DNA from: a bacterium
GTDB taxonomy: Bacteria > UBA9089 > CG2-30-40-21 > SBAY01
Direction of reading: 5' to 3'
DNA length: 16,932 nucleotides
Assembly: GCA_040757115.1 (NCBI GenBank)
Contig: JBFLYA010000075.1
Span: forward strand, 1-16,932
Below the pieces are notes generated by a model. The model was not told the origin of the DNA. It worked only from the letters and a program-made list of their open reading frames with translations, and searched no databases. The stretch's first letter is position 1; every line of letters starts with the position of its first letter. Positions 7,727-15,080 of this stretch are shown one piece after another. Both the position numbers and the translations under genes were made by a program.

Positions 7727-8180
7727 GTAACCGTTCAGGTAATCCTTTACCGCACAGACGCAGAGGAACAGAGAAGACATAGAAATAAAGTAACTATTCA
7801 GCCACTGATTAACACGGATTAGCACGGATAAATACAGAGGGCAGAAGATAGAAGGCAGAGGACAGATGAGAAAGGGGGAAACGGAGAAAAGGAGAAACAA
7901 ATGGAGAAGAAGAGGAGACACGAGGCACTATACCTGAATTTTCAGCCATCAGCCTTCAGCCTAATTACGGACACGGAAAACGGACACGGATTATGAATTT
8001 TCACTGTTTCATCCGTGTCCATCTGTGGCTGAATAGTTACTTTTAATGTTGTTGTACTCAAGAGATTGCCCTGATGAAAATCAGGGATGTTAAGCGTCTC
8101 GTCCATAGATTTTCCCCTCTTGAGAGGGATTAGGGATGTGTTTTTCTCTGCGTCTTTGTATCTCTGCGGTGAACGGTTAC
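7727..8180. mobile_element. Nested MITE-like elements (copy B inside an older copy)
   Basis: The outer ends are GTAACCGTTCAGG (7727) and the inverse of GTAACCGTTCACC (ending 8180), with CAGACGCAGAG-type arms inside both ends. The inner element is 7790-8040, with perfect 16-bp terminal inverted repeats GTAACTATTCAGCCAC and a purine-rich heptamer core (about 7836-7866). The outer right part also has two hairpins: a 7-bp stem with GAAA loop at 8069-8086 and CCCTCT/AGAGGG at 8115-8128. No target duplication was found for either. Open frames here are repeat-derived. Confidence 0.7.
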
Positions 8181-8216
8181 AAAAACGACTTTTTCAACAC
8201 CCTCGAAAAAAAATAC

Positions 8217-8245
8217 TTGACAAACTAAAAAGATTATGTTAAAAT
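8217..8245 (+). promoter_or_regulatory. Sigma70-type promoter for HTH gene
   Basis: TTGACA (8217-8222), 17-bp spacer, TAAAAT (8240-8245). Transcription would start near 8252 and leave a leader of about 190 nt before the HTH gene. The leader has a small AATCG/CGATT stem and no recognised riboswitch. Confidence 0.75.
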
Positions 8246-8443
8246 ATGAATAATTAGGTATAAATGGAATAAGTCAGTAAAAATATTGGTAACACCCAAA
8301 TGAAGTATTATGGAAATCAACTGAGCAGTTATCGGTAATCAGGCAATCAGTAATTCAGATAAATCGTTAAAACCGATTACTTCAGATGGCTAAATGGTTA
8401 CAAATATTGATATACTGACTACGGCAAAATGGGGTGATTTAAA

Positions 8444-8734
8444 ATGTTAGAGGATTTATTGACCACCAGGCAGTTAGCTGATTATTTAAAGGTACATGAA
8501 ATGACCATTTATAAGCTCCTTCAATCTCAAGAAATCCCTGCTATCAAGGTGGGTAGAAAGTGGAGATTTAGAAAAACTACTATTAAATTATGGATTGAAG
8601 AGCGAGAGGCTGAGAGCGTCAAAAGATGGACTCCTCAAACTACTAAACCAAAAAGATGGAATGCACAGATAGAAATGATAGAAGTAGAAGAAAGAGAGAA
8701 GGAGTTGTATGATATTTTTAAGGTGGAGATTTGA
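8444..8734 (+). CDS. Excisionase-family helix-turn-helix DNA-binding protein
   Basis: The 96-aa protein has an N-terminal winged-helix domain of the HTH_17/MerR-like excisionase type: LTTRQLADYLKVHEMTIYKL, then IPAIKVGRKWRFRKTTIKLW (residues 6-55). This is the usual DNA-binding unit of such proteins. Residues 56-96 are charged and helical with no known domain; they may dimerise. GGGGTG lies seven bases before the ATG. It has a strong promoter and is the first plus-strand gene before the KaiC cluster, separated from it by a repeat element of about 230 bp. It may regulate the cluster or a mobile function; no integrase is near, so an excision role is unlikely. Confidence 0.8.
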   Translation: MLEDLLTTRQLADYLKVHEMTIYKLLQSQEIPAIKVGRKWRFRKTTIKLWIEEREAESVKRWTPQTTKPKRWNAQIEMIEVEEREKELYDIFKVEI

Positions 8735-8774
8735 TAAAAGATACCACGAAGGCACACGAATGGACTCTAATAAT

Positions 8775-9022
8775 GTCCCACTGTAACCGTTCAGGTATAG
8801 ATAAAAAGACAGTAATTATTCAGCCACTGATTAACACCTATGGGGTCAAATGACACTATCACGGATTGGCACAGATAAATAGCAGAGGATAGAGGGCAGA
8901 AGGCAGAGGATAGAAGGTAGAGGACAACAGGAGGAAAAACCTTCAGCCTAATTACGGACACGGTTCACGGATTCTCCGTGTTTCATCCGTGTCCATCTGT
9001 GGCTGAATAGTTATGTCCCACT
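8775..9022. mobile_element. MITE-like element copy C with 8-bp target duplication
   Basis: The body is 8783-9014, flanked by identical 8-bp direct repeats GTCCCACT (8775-8782 and 9015-9022). It begins GTAACCGTTCAGG and also contains the second end type (GTAATTATTCAGCCAC at 8812). Its far end, read inward, is ATAACTATTCAGCCAC. The core (about 8881-8928) is a 7-bp array of GCAGAGG/ATAGAGG units. Compared with copy B it has a 25-bp insertion at 8838-8862, bounded by CAC repeats. No gene is encoded. Confidence 0.8.
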
Positions 9023-9063
9023 GGTGATTAATCAGTTACCATTTAACCAATTACCAATCACCA
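9022..9063. repeat. Short inverted GGTGATT/GGTAATT heptamer hairpin
   Basis: TGGTGATT (9022-9029) and AATCACCA (9056-9063) are inverted, with CAGTTACC and CAATTACC heptamers between. This is the same heptamer family as the large array at 12752, reduced to a few units. It sits about 50 bases upstream of the first KaiC-like gene. Confidence 0.7.
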
Positions 9064-9114
9064 TTGTATAAATTCGTGTTTATTCGTAGCTAATAATTTA
9101 AGAGGAAGAATATC

Positions 9115-10503
9115 ATGGAAGAGATTAAAAGAATAAAGACAGGTATTGAAAATTTGGATGACAAAATCCTGGGAGGAGGAATACCTACATACTCTGTAAA
9201 TATCATTGGTGGTACCCCTGGTAGTGGCAAAACTATCCTTACTCAGCAAATTCTCTTTAACAACGCCTCTCCTAAAACAAGGACGATTTACTTTACTACC
9301 GTCTCTGAGCCTACTGCCAAGCTTATTCATTATCAAAGAAGTTTTGATTATTTTGATGAACAGAAGGTCCGGGATGGTGTAGTCTCCTATGTTGATATTG
9401 GACATATTATTCATAGAGATGGTTTACAGGCGGGTATTGAAGCAATTACTGCGGCTATTGATAAGCACTCTGCTTCTATTGTAGCTATTGATTCATTTAA
9501 GGCAGTAAATGAATTAGCTGAATCTATTTCTGCCTTCCGTCAATTTGCCTATAGGTTATGTGTAGAATTGATTGCCTGGCGTTGTACTTCTTTTTTAGTA
9601 GGTGAATATAATCAAGAGGCTTTAGAAAAAGAACCAATATTTGCCGTTGCTGATGGTATTATTCACTTAGATAATAAGATTCAAGGGGTACAAAACCGCA
9701 GGACTCTTCAAATAACCAAGATGCGTGGTGTGAACTATTTTGATGGTATTCACTCACTTAGTATCTCTAAAAAGGGTATTGATGTCTTCCCTCGAGCTAA
9801 AACACCACCTAAACTATCATTTGAGCATCTTGGAGAAAGAAAAATATCCACAGGCGTTTCGGGATTAAATGAAATGACTGCTTCAGGGTTACCACTTGGT
9901 TCATCTACATTGGTTGCAGGAGGGGCTGGAACGGGTAAGACTACCTTAGCACTTCACTTCCTTATGAATGGAGTAAAAAATAAAGAACCAGGATTGATGG
10001 TTACCTATCAAGAGACTCCAGATCAATTGGAGATTATAGGTAAAGGTTTTGGCTGGAATTTGAAAAAATATGAAGAAGAAGGTTTGCTAAAGATTATCTA
10101 TACCTCTCCGGTTGAGTTAGATATAGATGAACATGCCATTGCTATTAAAAAAGCAGTTGAAGAGGGTAGTCTTAAAAGGGTAGTTATTGACAACCTGAGA
10201 GATATTGAAATTGTTGCTAATAACACAGTTCGCTATCATGATTATGTCTATTCATTGGTTAATTTCTTTAAGTCTAAAACGATTACTTCGATATTGACTA
10301 CTGAGACAGAAGAGCTTTTTGGTGTACCAAGACTATCCAGTGGTATTTCGTTTATTGCTGATAATGTCATCTTGCTAAATTATATGAATGTAGAATCTGT
10401 TATCAAAAGAGCGATGACAGTCTTGAAGGTAAGAGGTAGTGACCATGATAAGGAGATAAAAGAGTTTGTGATTACATCTGCTGGAATGGAAGTAAAAATC
10501 TAA
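9115..10503 (+). CDS. KaiC-like double-domain RecA-fold ATPase (KaiC-1)
   Basis: The 462-aa protein has two tandem KaiC (RecA/RadA-type) domains. Domain CI is about residues 1-230, with Walker A GTPGSGKT (33-40), Walker B IVAIDS and ITKMRG. Domain CII is about 243-462, with Walker A GGAGTGKT (269-276), Walker B VVIDN and KVRGSDHDKEI. The paired catalytic glutamates of KaiC are reduced: S64-E65 in CI and Q299-E300 in CII. At the KaiC phospho-site segment, S431 aligns with S412 and T432 with F413. It ends soon after the last strand and lacks the A-loop/KaiA-binding tail of the 519-aa clock KaiC. The start has AGAGGAAG seven bases upstream. It probably acts as an ATP-driven hexameric signalling switch, not a KaiABC clock; partners are likely the downstream genes. 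Confidence 0.88.
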   Translation: MEEIKRIKTGIENLDDKILGGGIPTYSVNIIGGTPGSGKTILTQQILFNNASPKTRTIYFTTVSEPTAKLIHYQRSFDYFDEQKVRDGVVSYVDIGHIIHRDGLQAGIEAITAAIDKHSASIVAIDSFKAVNELAESISAFRQFAYRLCVELIAWRCTSFLVGEYNQEALEKEPIFAVADGIIHLDNKIQGVQNRRTLQITKMRGVNYFDGIHSLSISKKGIDVFPRAKTPPKLSFEHLGERKISTGVSGLNEMTASGLPLGSSTLVAGGAGTGKTTLALHFLMNGVKNKEPGLMVTYQETPDQLEIIGKGFGWNLKKYEEEGLLKIIYTSPVELDIDEHAIAIKKAVEEGSLKRVVIDNLRDIEIVANNTVRYHDYVYSLVNFFKSKTITSILTTETEELFGVPRLSSGISFIADNVILLNYMNVESVIKRAMTVLKVRGSDHDKEIKEFVITSAGMEVKI

Positions 10504-10613
10504 GAAGATTTAGCATTTCTACGCCGTTCCCGACGATCCTGAATGTGAAATACTAAAAGAAATACACCAGCAACAATAGAAAAACTGAAAAGTACAAGAG
10601 TAGCCGCTTCCAT
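10500..10613 (-). CDS. 37-aa single-TM membrane protein
   Basis: This very short gene encodes a 37-aa protein: one hydrophobic helix (about residues 3-22, TLVLFSFSIVAGVFLLVF) and a strongly basic tail (DRRERRRNAKSS) expected in the cytoplasm. AGGAGG lies nine bases before the ATG. The ATG follows the stop of the upstream 64-aa gene by four bases, so the two are co-translated from one promoter. Its stop codon overlaps the stop of the convergent KaiC-1 gene. No known family is recognised. The good ribosome-binding site, tight spacing and TM/basic-tail design make a real gene likely despite its length. Confidence 0.7.
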   Translation of the reverse strand: MEAATLVLFSFSIVAGVFLLVFHIQDRRERRRNAKSS

Positions 10614-10617
10614 CAGT

Positions 10618-10812
10618 TTATTCCTCCTTGTCTTTAGGGATTAAAAAGTAGGCTCCTATTGTCAATAGGATAGCACATATTATTCCACTCATTAAGTAAA
10701 GAGGTTTGAAAATACCTGTTATCAAACTACCAATTATACCGACAGTTAGGATAAACTTTACTATATCAAAAAATAAATCAGCTAATTTTTCACGACGCTT
10801 GCGATTATACAT
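10618..10812 (-). CDS. 64-aa two-TM membrane protein, DUF6722-like
   Basis: The 64-aa protein has a basic N-terminus (YNRKRREKLADLFFD) and two hydrophobic helices (about residues 16-34 and 38-57), with a charged KDKEE end. The opening KLADLFFDIVKFIL and two-helix layout recall the small DUF6722 membrane proteins, a match from memory only. It is the first gene of a two-gene operon with the 37-aa protein, driven by a consensus promoter. The leader is about 11 nt and carries only a weak GAG site. The function is unknown. The position, antisense to the gap between two KaiC-cluster genes, suggests a separately controlled or inserted module. Confidence 0.72.
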   Translation of the reverse strand: MYNRKRREKLADLFFDIVKFILTVGIIGSLITGIFKPLYLMSGIICAILLTIGAYFLIPKDKEE

Positions 10813-10830
10813 AGTTTTTTCTCTTATTTA

Positions 10831-10859
10831 ATTATAACCAATATTTCTATGAATGTCAA
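10831..10859 (-). promoter_or_regulatory. Perfect consensus sigma70-type promoter
   Basis: Minus strand: TTGACA (10854-10859), 17-bp spacer, TATAAT (10831-10836). Both hexamers and the spacer are the exact consensus. It drives the two small membrane-protein genes; the start codon at 10812 is about 11 nt from the expected transcription start. Confidence 0.85.
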
Positions 10860-10892
10860 GAAAAAAATGCTACAAGAGGGAGGTAAGTAAGA

Positions 10893-11312
10893 ATGAATGA
10901 AAAAAAGTATTCAGAAAAGGAAGTAGAGACGAAAATCAAACAAGAGATAATAGGTCTCTATGAGGAATTGTTTAAAACCCTCTGGGAGAAGATTGCTGTT
11001 ACCTTAGGCGGGATAACTTTAGTAGCTTTATTCCGACGAATTATTAGAAAGGTCTCTTTAAAATACACATGGATGAAAAGAGTAGAGGTAGGAGAAGAAG
11101 GACTTGATTTTAAAAATTTACACCGTAAGATGTGTGAGAGTGATAAAGAGGTAATGAAAGAGGGATTTAATACTGTTATTGCTGAATTATTCTCCTTCTT
11201 AACACAAATGACCGGTGATATTTTAATAGGTGAGCTGGAAAATATAGTTGAGAAATACATACCAGAAATGAAAGAGGAATCACGCACTACGAATAAGGAA
11301 TTAATTTTTTAG
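10893..11312 (+). CDS. KaiC-cluster small protein, paralogue 1
   Basis: I do not recognise the family of this 139-aa protein. A charged N-terminal helix (residues 8-33) leads into a hydrophobic stretch (34-47, IAVTLGGITLVALF), then RRIIRK, KYT (57-59), a VEVGEEGLDF segment, and a second helical part with ELFSFLTQMTGD. It aligns without gaps to the 127-aa product of 13066-13449: I count 37 identities in 99 columns, including W31, TLG, VAL, RR, KYT, EG, GF and TGD. GGGAGG lies nine bases before the ATG. It is followed after 33 bases by the second KaiC gene. It could be a partner or membrane adaptor for KaiC; the hydrophobic run is short for a full membrane helix. Confidence 0.8.
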   Translation: MNEKKYSEKEVETKIKQEIIGLYEELFKTLWEKIAVTLGGITLVALFRRIIRKVSLKYTWMKRVEVGEEGLDFKNLHRKMCESDKEVMKEGFNTVIAELFSFLTQMTGDILIGELENIVEKYIPEMKEESRTTNKELIF

Positions 11313-11345
11313 AATTTCATCTGACTAAAAAGGAGGAATAAAGTC

Positions 11346-12770
11346 ATGTCAATAAGAATTAAAAAATCAGTTTCTACAGTAGATTTAAAACCTCTCCATA
11401 CAGGCTTAAGAGGTTTTGATGAGATTATCTTGCCAAATGGCTTACCACTGTATTCTCTTAACGCCATCACCGGCCATCCAGGTAGTGGTAAAACTGTATT
11501 TACTTACCAACTGCTGTTTAATAATGTTAGCAAAGAGAATAAAGCCTTATACTTTACCACCATCTCAGAGCCACCAATTAAGGTCATTCGCTATTTGCAG
11601 CAGTTTAAGTTTTTTGACAAAGAGAAATTCTTCAAGTATATTAAGGTGATAGACCTGGGAAGTGTCTTAAGGAAAGAGGGATTAGAAAAAGGTATTAAGT
11701 TTGTCATAAATAAGATTGATGAGGAGGAGGCAAAGATTGTAGCTATAGATAGTTTTAAAGCTATTCATACTCTACTTGGGTCTGAAGAAGAGATTCGTAA
11801 ATTTACCTATGATTTAGGGGTTGAACTTCTTGCTTATCAATGCACATCATTTTTAGTTGGTGAGTATACAGAAGCGGAGACAGAGCAAGAACCAATATTT
11901 GCCATTGCAGATAGTATCATCAATATCTCATCCGATACCAAAGGATATTTACGCAGACGCTACTTAGAGATACACAAGATGCGCGGCTCTGGTTACTTTG
12001 CTGGTAAACATCGGTTCTCAATTACAAAGGATGGAATTATAGTTCATCCAAGACTTATGCCAAAGCAGAAAATGGTCAAACCTGATATAGATGTTTCCTG
12101 CCCAAAAATAAAGACAGGGATAAAAGGTTTAGATAAGATGCTTAATGGCGGCCTCTTTACAGGTTCATCTACACTAATAGCGGGTAATTCAGGGACAGGA
12201 AAGACTACTTTAGCTCTTAAATTTCTACAGGAAGGAGCTATAAATGATGAGCGGGGACTTTTAATATCATTTGAGGAATCACCTAATTTGATATTCAGAT
12301 TAGCAAACTCATTTAATATCCCGTTGGCAGAGTTGGTAAAAGAAAATAAGATTATCATCTTACATTACTCCCCAGTAGAGCTAAATGTAGATGAATTTCA
12401 TGCAAAGATTATGGAGGTTACACATCAACAACAGATACAACGAGTGGTTATAGATTCAATAGCGGATATTGAGGTATCCATTGGAGACCCTACACATCTT
12501 AAAAATTATATACTATCTTTAATAGACTACTTTAATGAACAATCTATAACCAGTATTTTGACATCAGAATCAATTGAAGGGACTACCTTTGGTATTACAG
12601 AAACTAAACTTTCAGTGATTATTGATGTCATCATCCAATTAAGATATAAGGAGGAAGAAGGGAGGATAAATAAATATATTACTATTCTCAAGATGCGCGG
12701 TTCTGACCATGATAAGGAAATTAAGAAGTTTGAGATTACAAACTCTGGGATGGTAATTGGTAACTGGTAA
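11346..12770 (+). CDS. KaiC-like double-domain RecA-fold ATPase (KaiC-2)
   Basis: The 474-aa paralogue of KaiC-1 has the same two-domain plan. CI has Walker A GHPGSGKT (43-50), S74-E75 at the catalytic Glu pair, IVAIDS and IHKMRG. CII has Walker A GNSGTGKT (280-287), the intact Glu pair E310-E311, VVIDS and KMRGSDHDKEI. At the phospho-site segment, T426 aligns with T418-region Thr (TET), S431 with S423 and T432 with V424. It also lacks the KaiA-binding tail. AAGGAGG lies nine bases before the ATG. The last residues VIGNW and the stop codon are read from the heptamer array that begins at 12752, so the natural C-terminus has been replaced or trimmed. CII is the best candidate in the cluster for an active kinase/ATPase site. 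Confidence 0.88.
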   Translation: MSIRIKKSVSTVDLKPLHTGLRGFDEIILPNGLPLYSLNAITGHPGSGKTVFTYQLLFNNVSKENKALYFTTISEPPIKVIRYLQQFKFFDKEKFFKYIKVIDLGSVLRKEGLEKGIKFVINKIDEEEAKIVAIDSFKAIHTLLGSEEEIRKFTYDLGVELLAYQCTSFLVGEYTEAETEQEPIFAIADSIINISSDTKGYLRRRYLEIHKMRGSGYFAGKHRFSITKDGIIVHPRLMPKQKMVKPDIDVSCPKIKTGIKGLDKMLNGGLFTGSSTLIAGNSGTGKTTLALKFLQEGAINDERGLLISFEESPNLIFRLANSFNIPLAELVKENKIIILHYSPVELNVDEFHAKIMEVTHQQQIQRVVIDSIADIEVSIGDPTHLKNYILSLIDYFNEQSITSILTSESIEGTTFGITETKLSVIIDVIIQLRYKEEEGRINKYITILKMRGSDHDKEIKKFEITNSGMVIGNW

Positions 12771-13047
12771 TTGGTAACTGGTGATTGGTGATTGGTGATT
12801 GGTAACTGGTGATTGGTAACTGGTAATTGGTAACTGGTGATTGGTAACTGGTAATTGGTAACTGGTAATTGGTAACTGGTGATTGGTAACTGGTGATTGG
12901 TAACTGGTGATTGGTAACTGGTGATTGGTAACTGGTAATTGGTAACTGGTAATTGGTAACTGGTGATTGGTAACTGGTAATTGGTAACTGGTAATTGGTA
13001 ACTGGTGATTGGTAACCATTTAACCAGTTACCATTTAACCAATTACC
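12752..13047. repeat. 38-unit heptamer array GGTRAYT with inverted arm
   Basis: Positions 12752-13017 are 38 consecutive 7-bp units with no insertion or deletion: mostly GGTAACT alternating with GGTAATT or GGTGATT. Positions 13018-13047 hold the inverted form (AACCAGTTACC, AACCAATTACC), giving hairpin potential. The array supplies the stop codon of KaiC-2 and ends 18 bases before the next ATG. It leaves a long open frame on the other strand that is a repeat artefact. There are no spacers, so it is not CRISPR. Confidence 0.95.
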
Positions 13048-13065
13048 AAATAAAGGAGGACTTCA

Positions 13066-13449
13066 ATGGAAAAGATAAGGGAAGAGGAAATTTTGACAGC
13101 TAAAAAGGAAGAGGTGGTAGATATCTATGAAGATTTGCTTAAGAAGGTGTGGGATAGGATTGTACTGACATTAGGGGCGGTTACTGTAGTTGCTCTGTGG
13201 CGTAGAGTGATTAAACGGACTGCTAAAAAATATACGATTCTTCAGTACTTAGATGTTACCACTGAGGGAATTCAGTTCCAAAAATTAAAATCCAGAATAT
13301 CTGAGCAGGAAAAAAAGATTATCAAGGATGGGTTTGAAGAGTTGATATTGGATCTATTTGATCTATTAGCTGAATTGACCGGGGATATGATTGTTGATAA
13401 ATTATTTAAGAATGAAGTTACAACCAGGCTGAAAAGTATCCCAGAATAA
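13066..13449 (+). CDS. KaiC-cluster small protein, paralogue 2
   Basis: This 127-aa protein is the paralogue of the product of 10893-11312 and keeps the same order: charged helix, W29, hydrophobic run 32-45 (IVLTLGAVTVVALW), RRVIKR, KYT (55-57), TTEGIQF, DGF and AELTGD, but ends sooner. AAAGGAGG lies six bases before the ATG. It follows the heptamer array and precedes the HD-GYP gene by about 50 bases, so paralogue 1 is paired with KaiC-2 and paralogue 2 with a cyclic-di-GMP enzyme. No known domain is recognised. The repeated pairing suggests a shared adaptor or regulator role; this is inference. Confidence 0.8.
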   Translation: MEKIREEEILTAKKEEVVDIYEDLLKKVWDRIVLTLGAVTVVALWRRVIKRTAKKYTILQYLDVTTEGIQFQKLKSRISEQEKKIIKDGFEELILDLFDLLAELTGDMIVDKLFKNEVTTRLKSIPE

Positions 13450-13450
13450 C

Positions 13451-13484
13451 AAAAGTAGAGAGTAGAAAGTAAAGAGAAATAAAG
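13451..13484. repeat. Short AGTAGAG heptamer run
   Basis: A few 7-bp units (AAGTAGA, GAGTAGA, AAGTAAA) follow the stop of the small protein. It is the same family as the longer array at 15073-15162, without an inverted arm. Confidence 0.7.
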
Positions 13485-13502
13485 CTGATGCAGGAGGAAA
13501 AA

Positions 13503-15080
13503 ATGATACAAGAAAAAAGTAAATCTTATTTAGAAGAACTTTATAAAATCTCGGAGTTGATGAGTTCTACATTTGACTTAGAAGAATTGTTAGAATTGAT
13601 TATGGACTCAAGTATTAGAGTAACTAAGGCAGATGAAGGCTCCCTGATGCTTTTAGATGATAAAGAAGAAACTCTACAGATTAAGGTTGCAAGAGGTCTG
13701 CCAGAAGAGGCTAAGAAATCAGTCAGAATCAAAGTTGGCGAGCCAATTGCAGGCCTGGTAGCTAAAGAGGGAAAACCATTGCTTCTTACACACCAGAGTA
13801 TTAGACAAGACCCCAGACTTTCAGCCCTTCAGGAAAGAGGAGCTATTAAATCAGCTCTTTCTATCCCCTTAAAGACTAAGGATAAGGTCATTGGGGTACT
13901 TAATTTGAATGTCATTATTACTGAGGCTACTTTTACTAAAGAAGATGTAGCACCTCTTACTATTTTTGCTGCACAAGCTGCCGTGGCGATTGAAAATGCT
14001 ATGCTTTATTCTACTGCACAGCGTCGTACTGGAGAACTTATCATACTGAATAGAATTGGCAAAATGCTTAGTTCTACATTTGAGCAAGACCAGGTGTTAA
14101 AATTAATGTCAAAAAGTCTTGAGGAGATGATAGAGTTTGATATATTGACTTTACTTTTGTTAAATAGTGAGCGAGCAATGTTAAATATAATTTCACAAGA
14201 GCCTATTTCAGATGAATTAGTGGAGAAGGCTAAATTTCATCTGATTGATATACTTTGTGAATTTACAAATTGGAATTTTGATAAAAATCCAATCATTATC
14301 AAAAAAGCATTTAGAAAAAAGAGGCGAAAGGTTGTTTCCCATCCAATCAAATCTACCTTGAGTCTTCCTTTAGTGGCTAAAGATGAGACAATTGGTGCAG
14401 TAAGTATTTCAAGCTTTCAACCCAATGCCTTTACTCAGGATAACTTAAGAATGTTTTCTACCTTAACACCACAGGTGGCGATTGCCTTAGAGAATGCACG
14501 CATTTATATAGATATGCAAGACCTTTACACTGGTACGGTCGAGGCGTTGGCTTCGGAGATAGAAACTCGGAATCCATACACTCGGGGTCATTCAGAGCGG
14601 GTAACTCATTATGCGGTTAAAATGGCTAAAAAATTAGGATTTAATCAAAAAGAGATTGAGGTGATGAGATACGCAGGACTTCTACATGACCTGGGTAAGA
14701 TTGGTATCAGTGACCAGGTTTTACTTAAACCAGGTAAATTAACTGATGAAGAATACGACACAATGAAACATCATCCAATCAAAAGTGAATCTATTTTACG
14801 GGTAATTGCATTTTTACGACAGATATTGCCCATTGTTCGCCATCATCATGAGCATTATAATGGGAAAGGCTATCCCGATGGATTAAAGAGTAAAAAGATA
14901 CCATTAGGTGCTCGGATTATTACTGTAGCCGATGCCTTTGATGCTATGACTTCTGATAGGCCTTATCGAGAGGCAAAATCTGTAGAAGAAGCTATAGAGA
15001 TATTAAAAGAATGCTCAGGTACTCAGTTTGACCCAAAGATAGTCAAAACATTTCTGGAAATAGTAGCAGAGGAAAAGTAG
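13503..15080 (+). CDS. GAF-GAF-HD-GYP cyclic-di-GMP phosphodiesterase
   Basis: The 525-aa soluble protein is predicted to hydrolyse cyclic-di-GMP. GAF 1 is about residues 20-170 and GAF 2 about 185-340; both are small-molecule or redox sensing modules with no clear ligand residues. The HD-GYP domain is about 345-525, with TRGHSERV, the metal-binding HDLGKIG (H395-D396), HHHEH (447-451), GYPDG (456-460) and DAFDAMTSDRPYR. All catalytic motifs are intact. I choose the ATG at 13503 because AGGAGG sits five bases upstream; the in-frame ATG at 13488 has no such site. The stop codon TAG lies inside an AGTAGAG heptamer run. It follows a KaiC-cluster small protein and precedes a cyclase, so it probably opposes it. 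Confidence 0.92.
   Translation: MIQEKSKSYLEELYKISELMSSTFDLEELLELIMDSSIRVTKADEGSLMLLDDKEETLQIKVARGLPEEAKKSVRIKVGEPIAGLVAKEGKPLLLTHQSIRQDPRLSALQERGAIKSALSIPLKTKDKVIGVLNLNVIITEATFTKEDVAPLTIFAAQAAVAIENAMLYSTAQRRTGELIILNRIGKMLSSTFEQDQVLKLMSKSLEEMIEFDILTLLLLNSERAMLNIISQEPISDELVEKAKFHLIDILCEFTNWNFDKNPIIIKKAFRKKRRKVVSHPIKSTLSLPLVAKDETIGAVSISSFQPNAFTQDNLRMFSTLTPQVAIALENARIYIDMQDLYTGTVEALASEIETRNPYTRGHSERVTHYAVKMAKKLGFNQKEIEVMRYAGLLHDLGKIGISDQVLLKPGKLTDEEYDTMKHHPIKSESILRVIAFLRQILPIVRHHHEHYNGKGYPDGLKSKKIPLGARIITVADAFDAMTSDRPYREAKSVEEAIEILKECSGTQFDPKIVKTFLEIVAEEK

Noticed and set aside
7688-7921. 77-codon minus-strand open frame
   Set aside because: It translates repeat ends ([10 protein letters not shown]), as does the frame at 6301, and overlaps the barrel gene promoter.
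9058-9414. 118-codon minus-strand open frame opposite KaiC-1
   Set aside because: It is a shadow of the KaiC-1 coding strand, with no domain and no ribosome-binding site.
9115-12770. A true KaiABC circadian clock
   Set aside because: There is no kaiA or kaiB in the window; both proteins lack the KaiA-binding tail, and T432 is not conserved.
12639-13019. 126-codon minus-strand open frame (NHQLPITSYQ repeats)
   Set aside because: It is an artefact of the 7-bp array, which repeats every 21 bases in frame, plus antisense of KaiC-2.
12752-13047. Regular array as a CRISPR locus
   Set aside because: Units are 7 bp with no spacers and no cas genes nearby; it is a simple tandem repeat.
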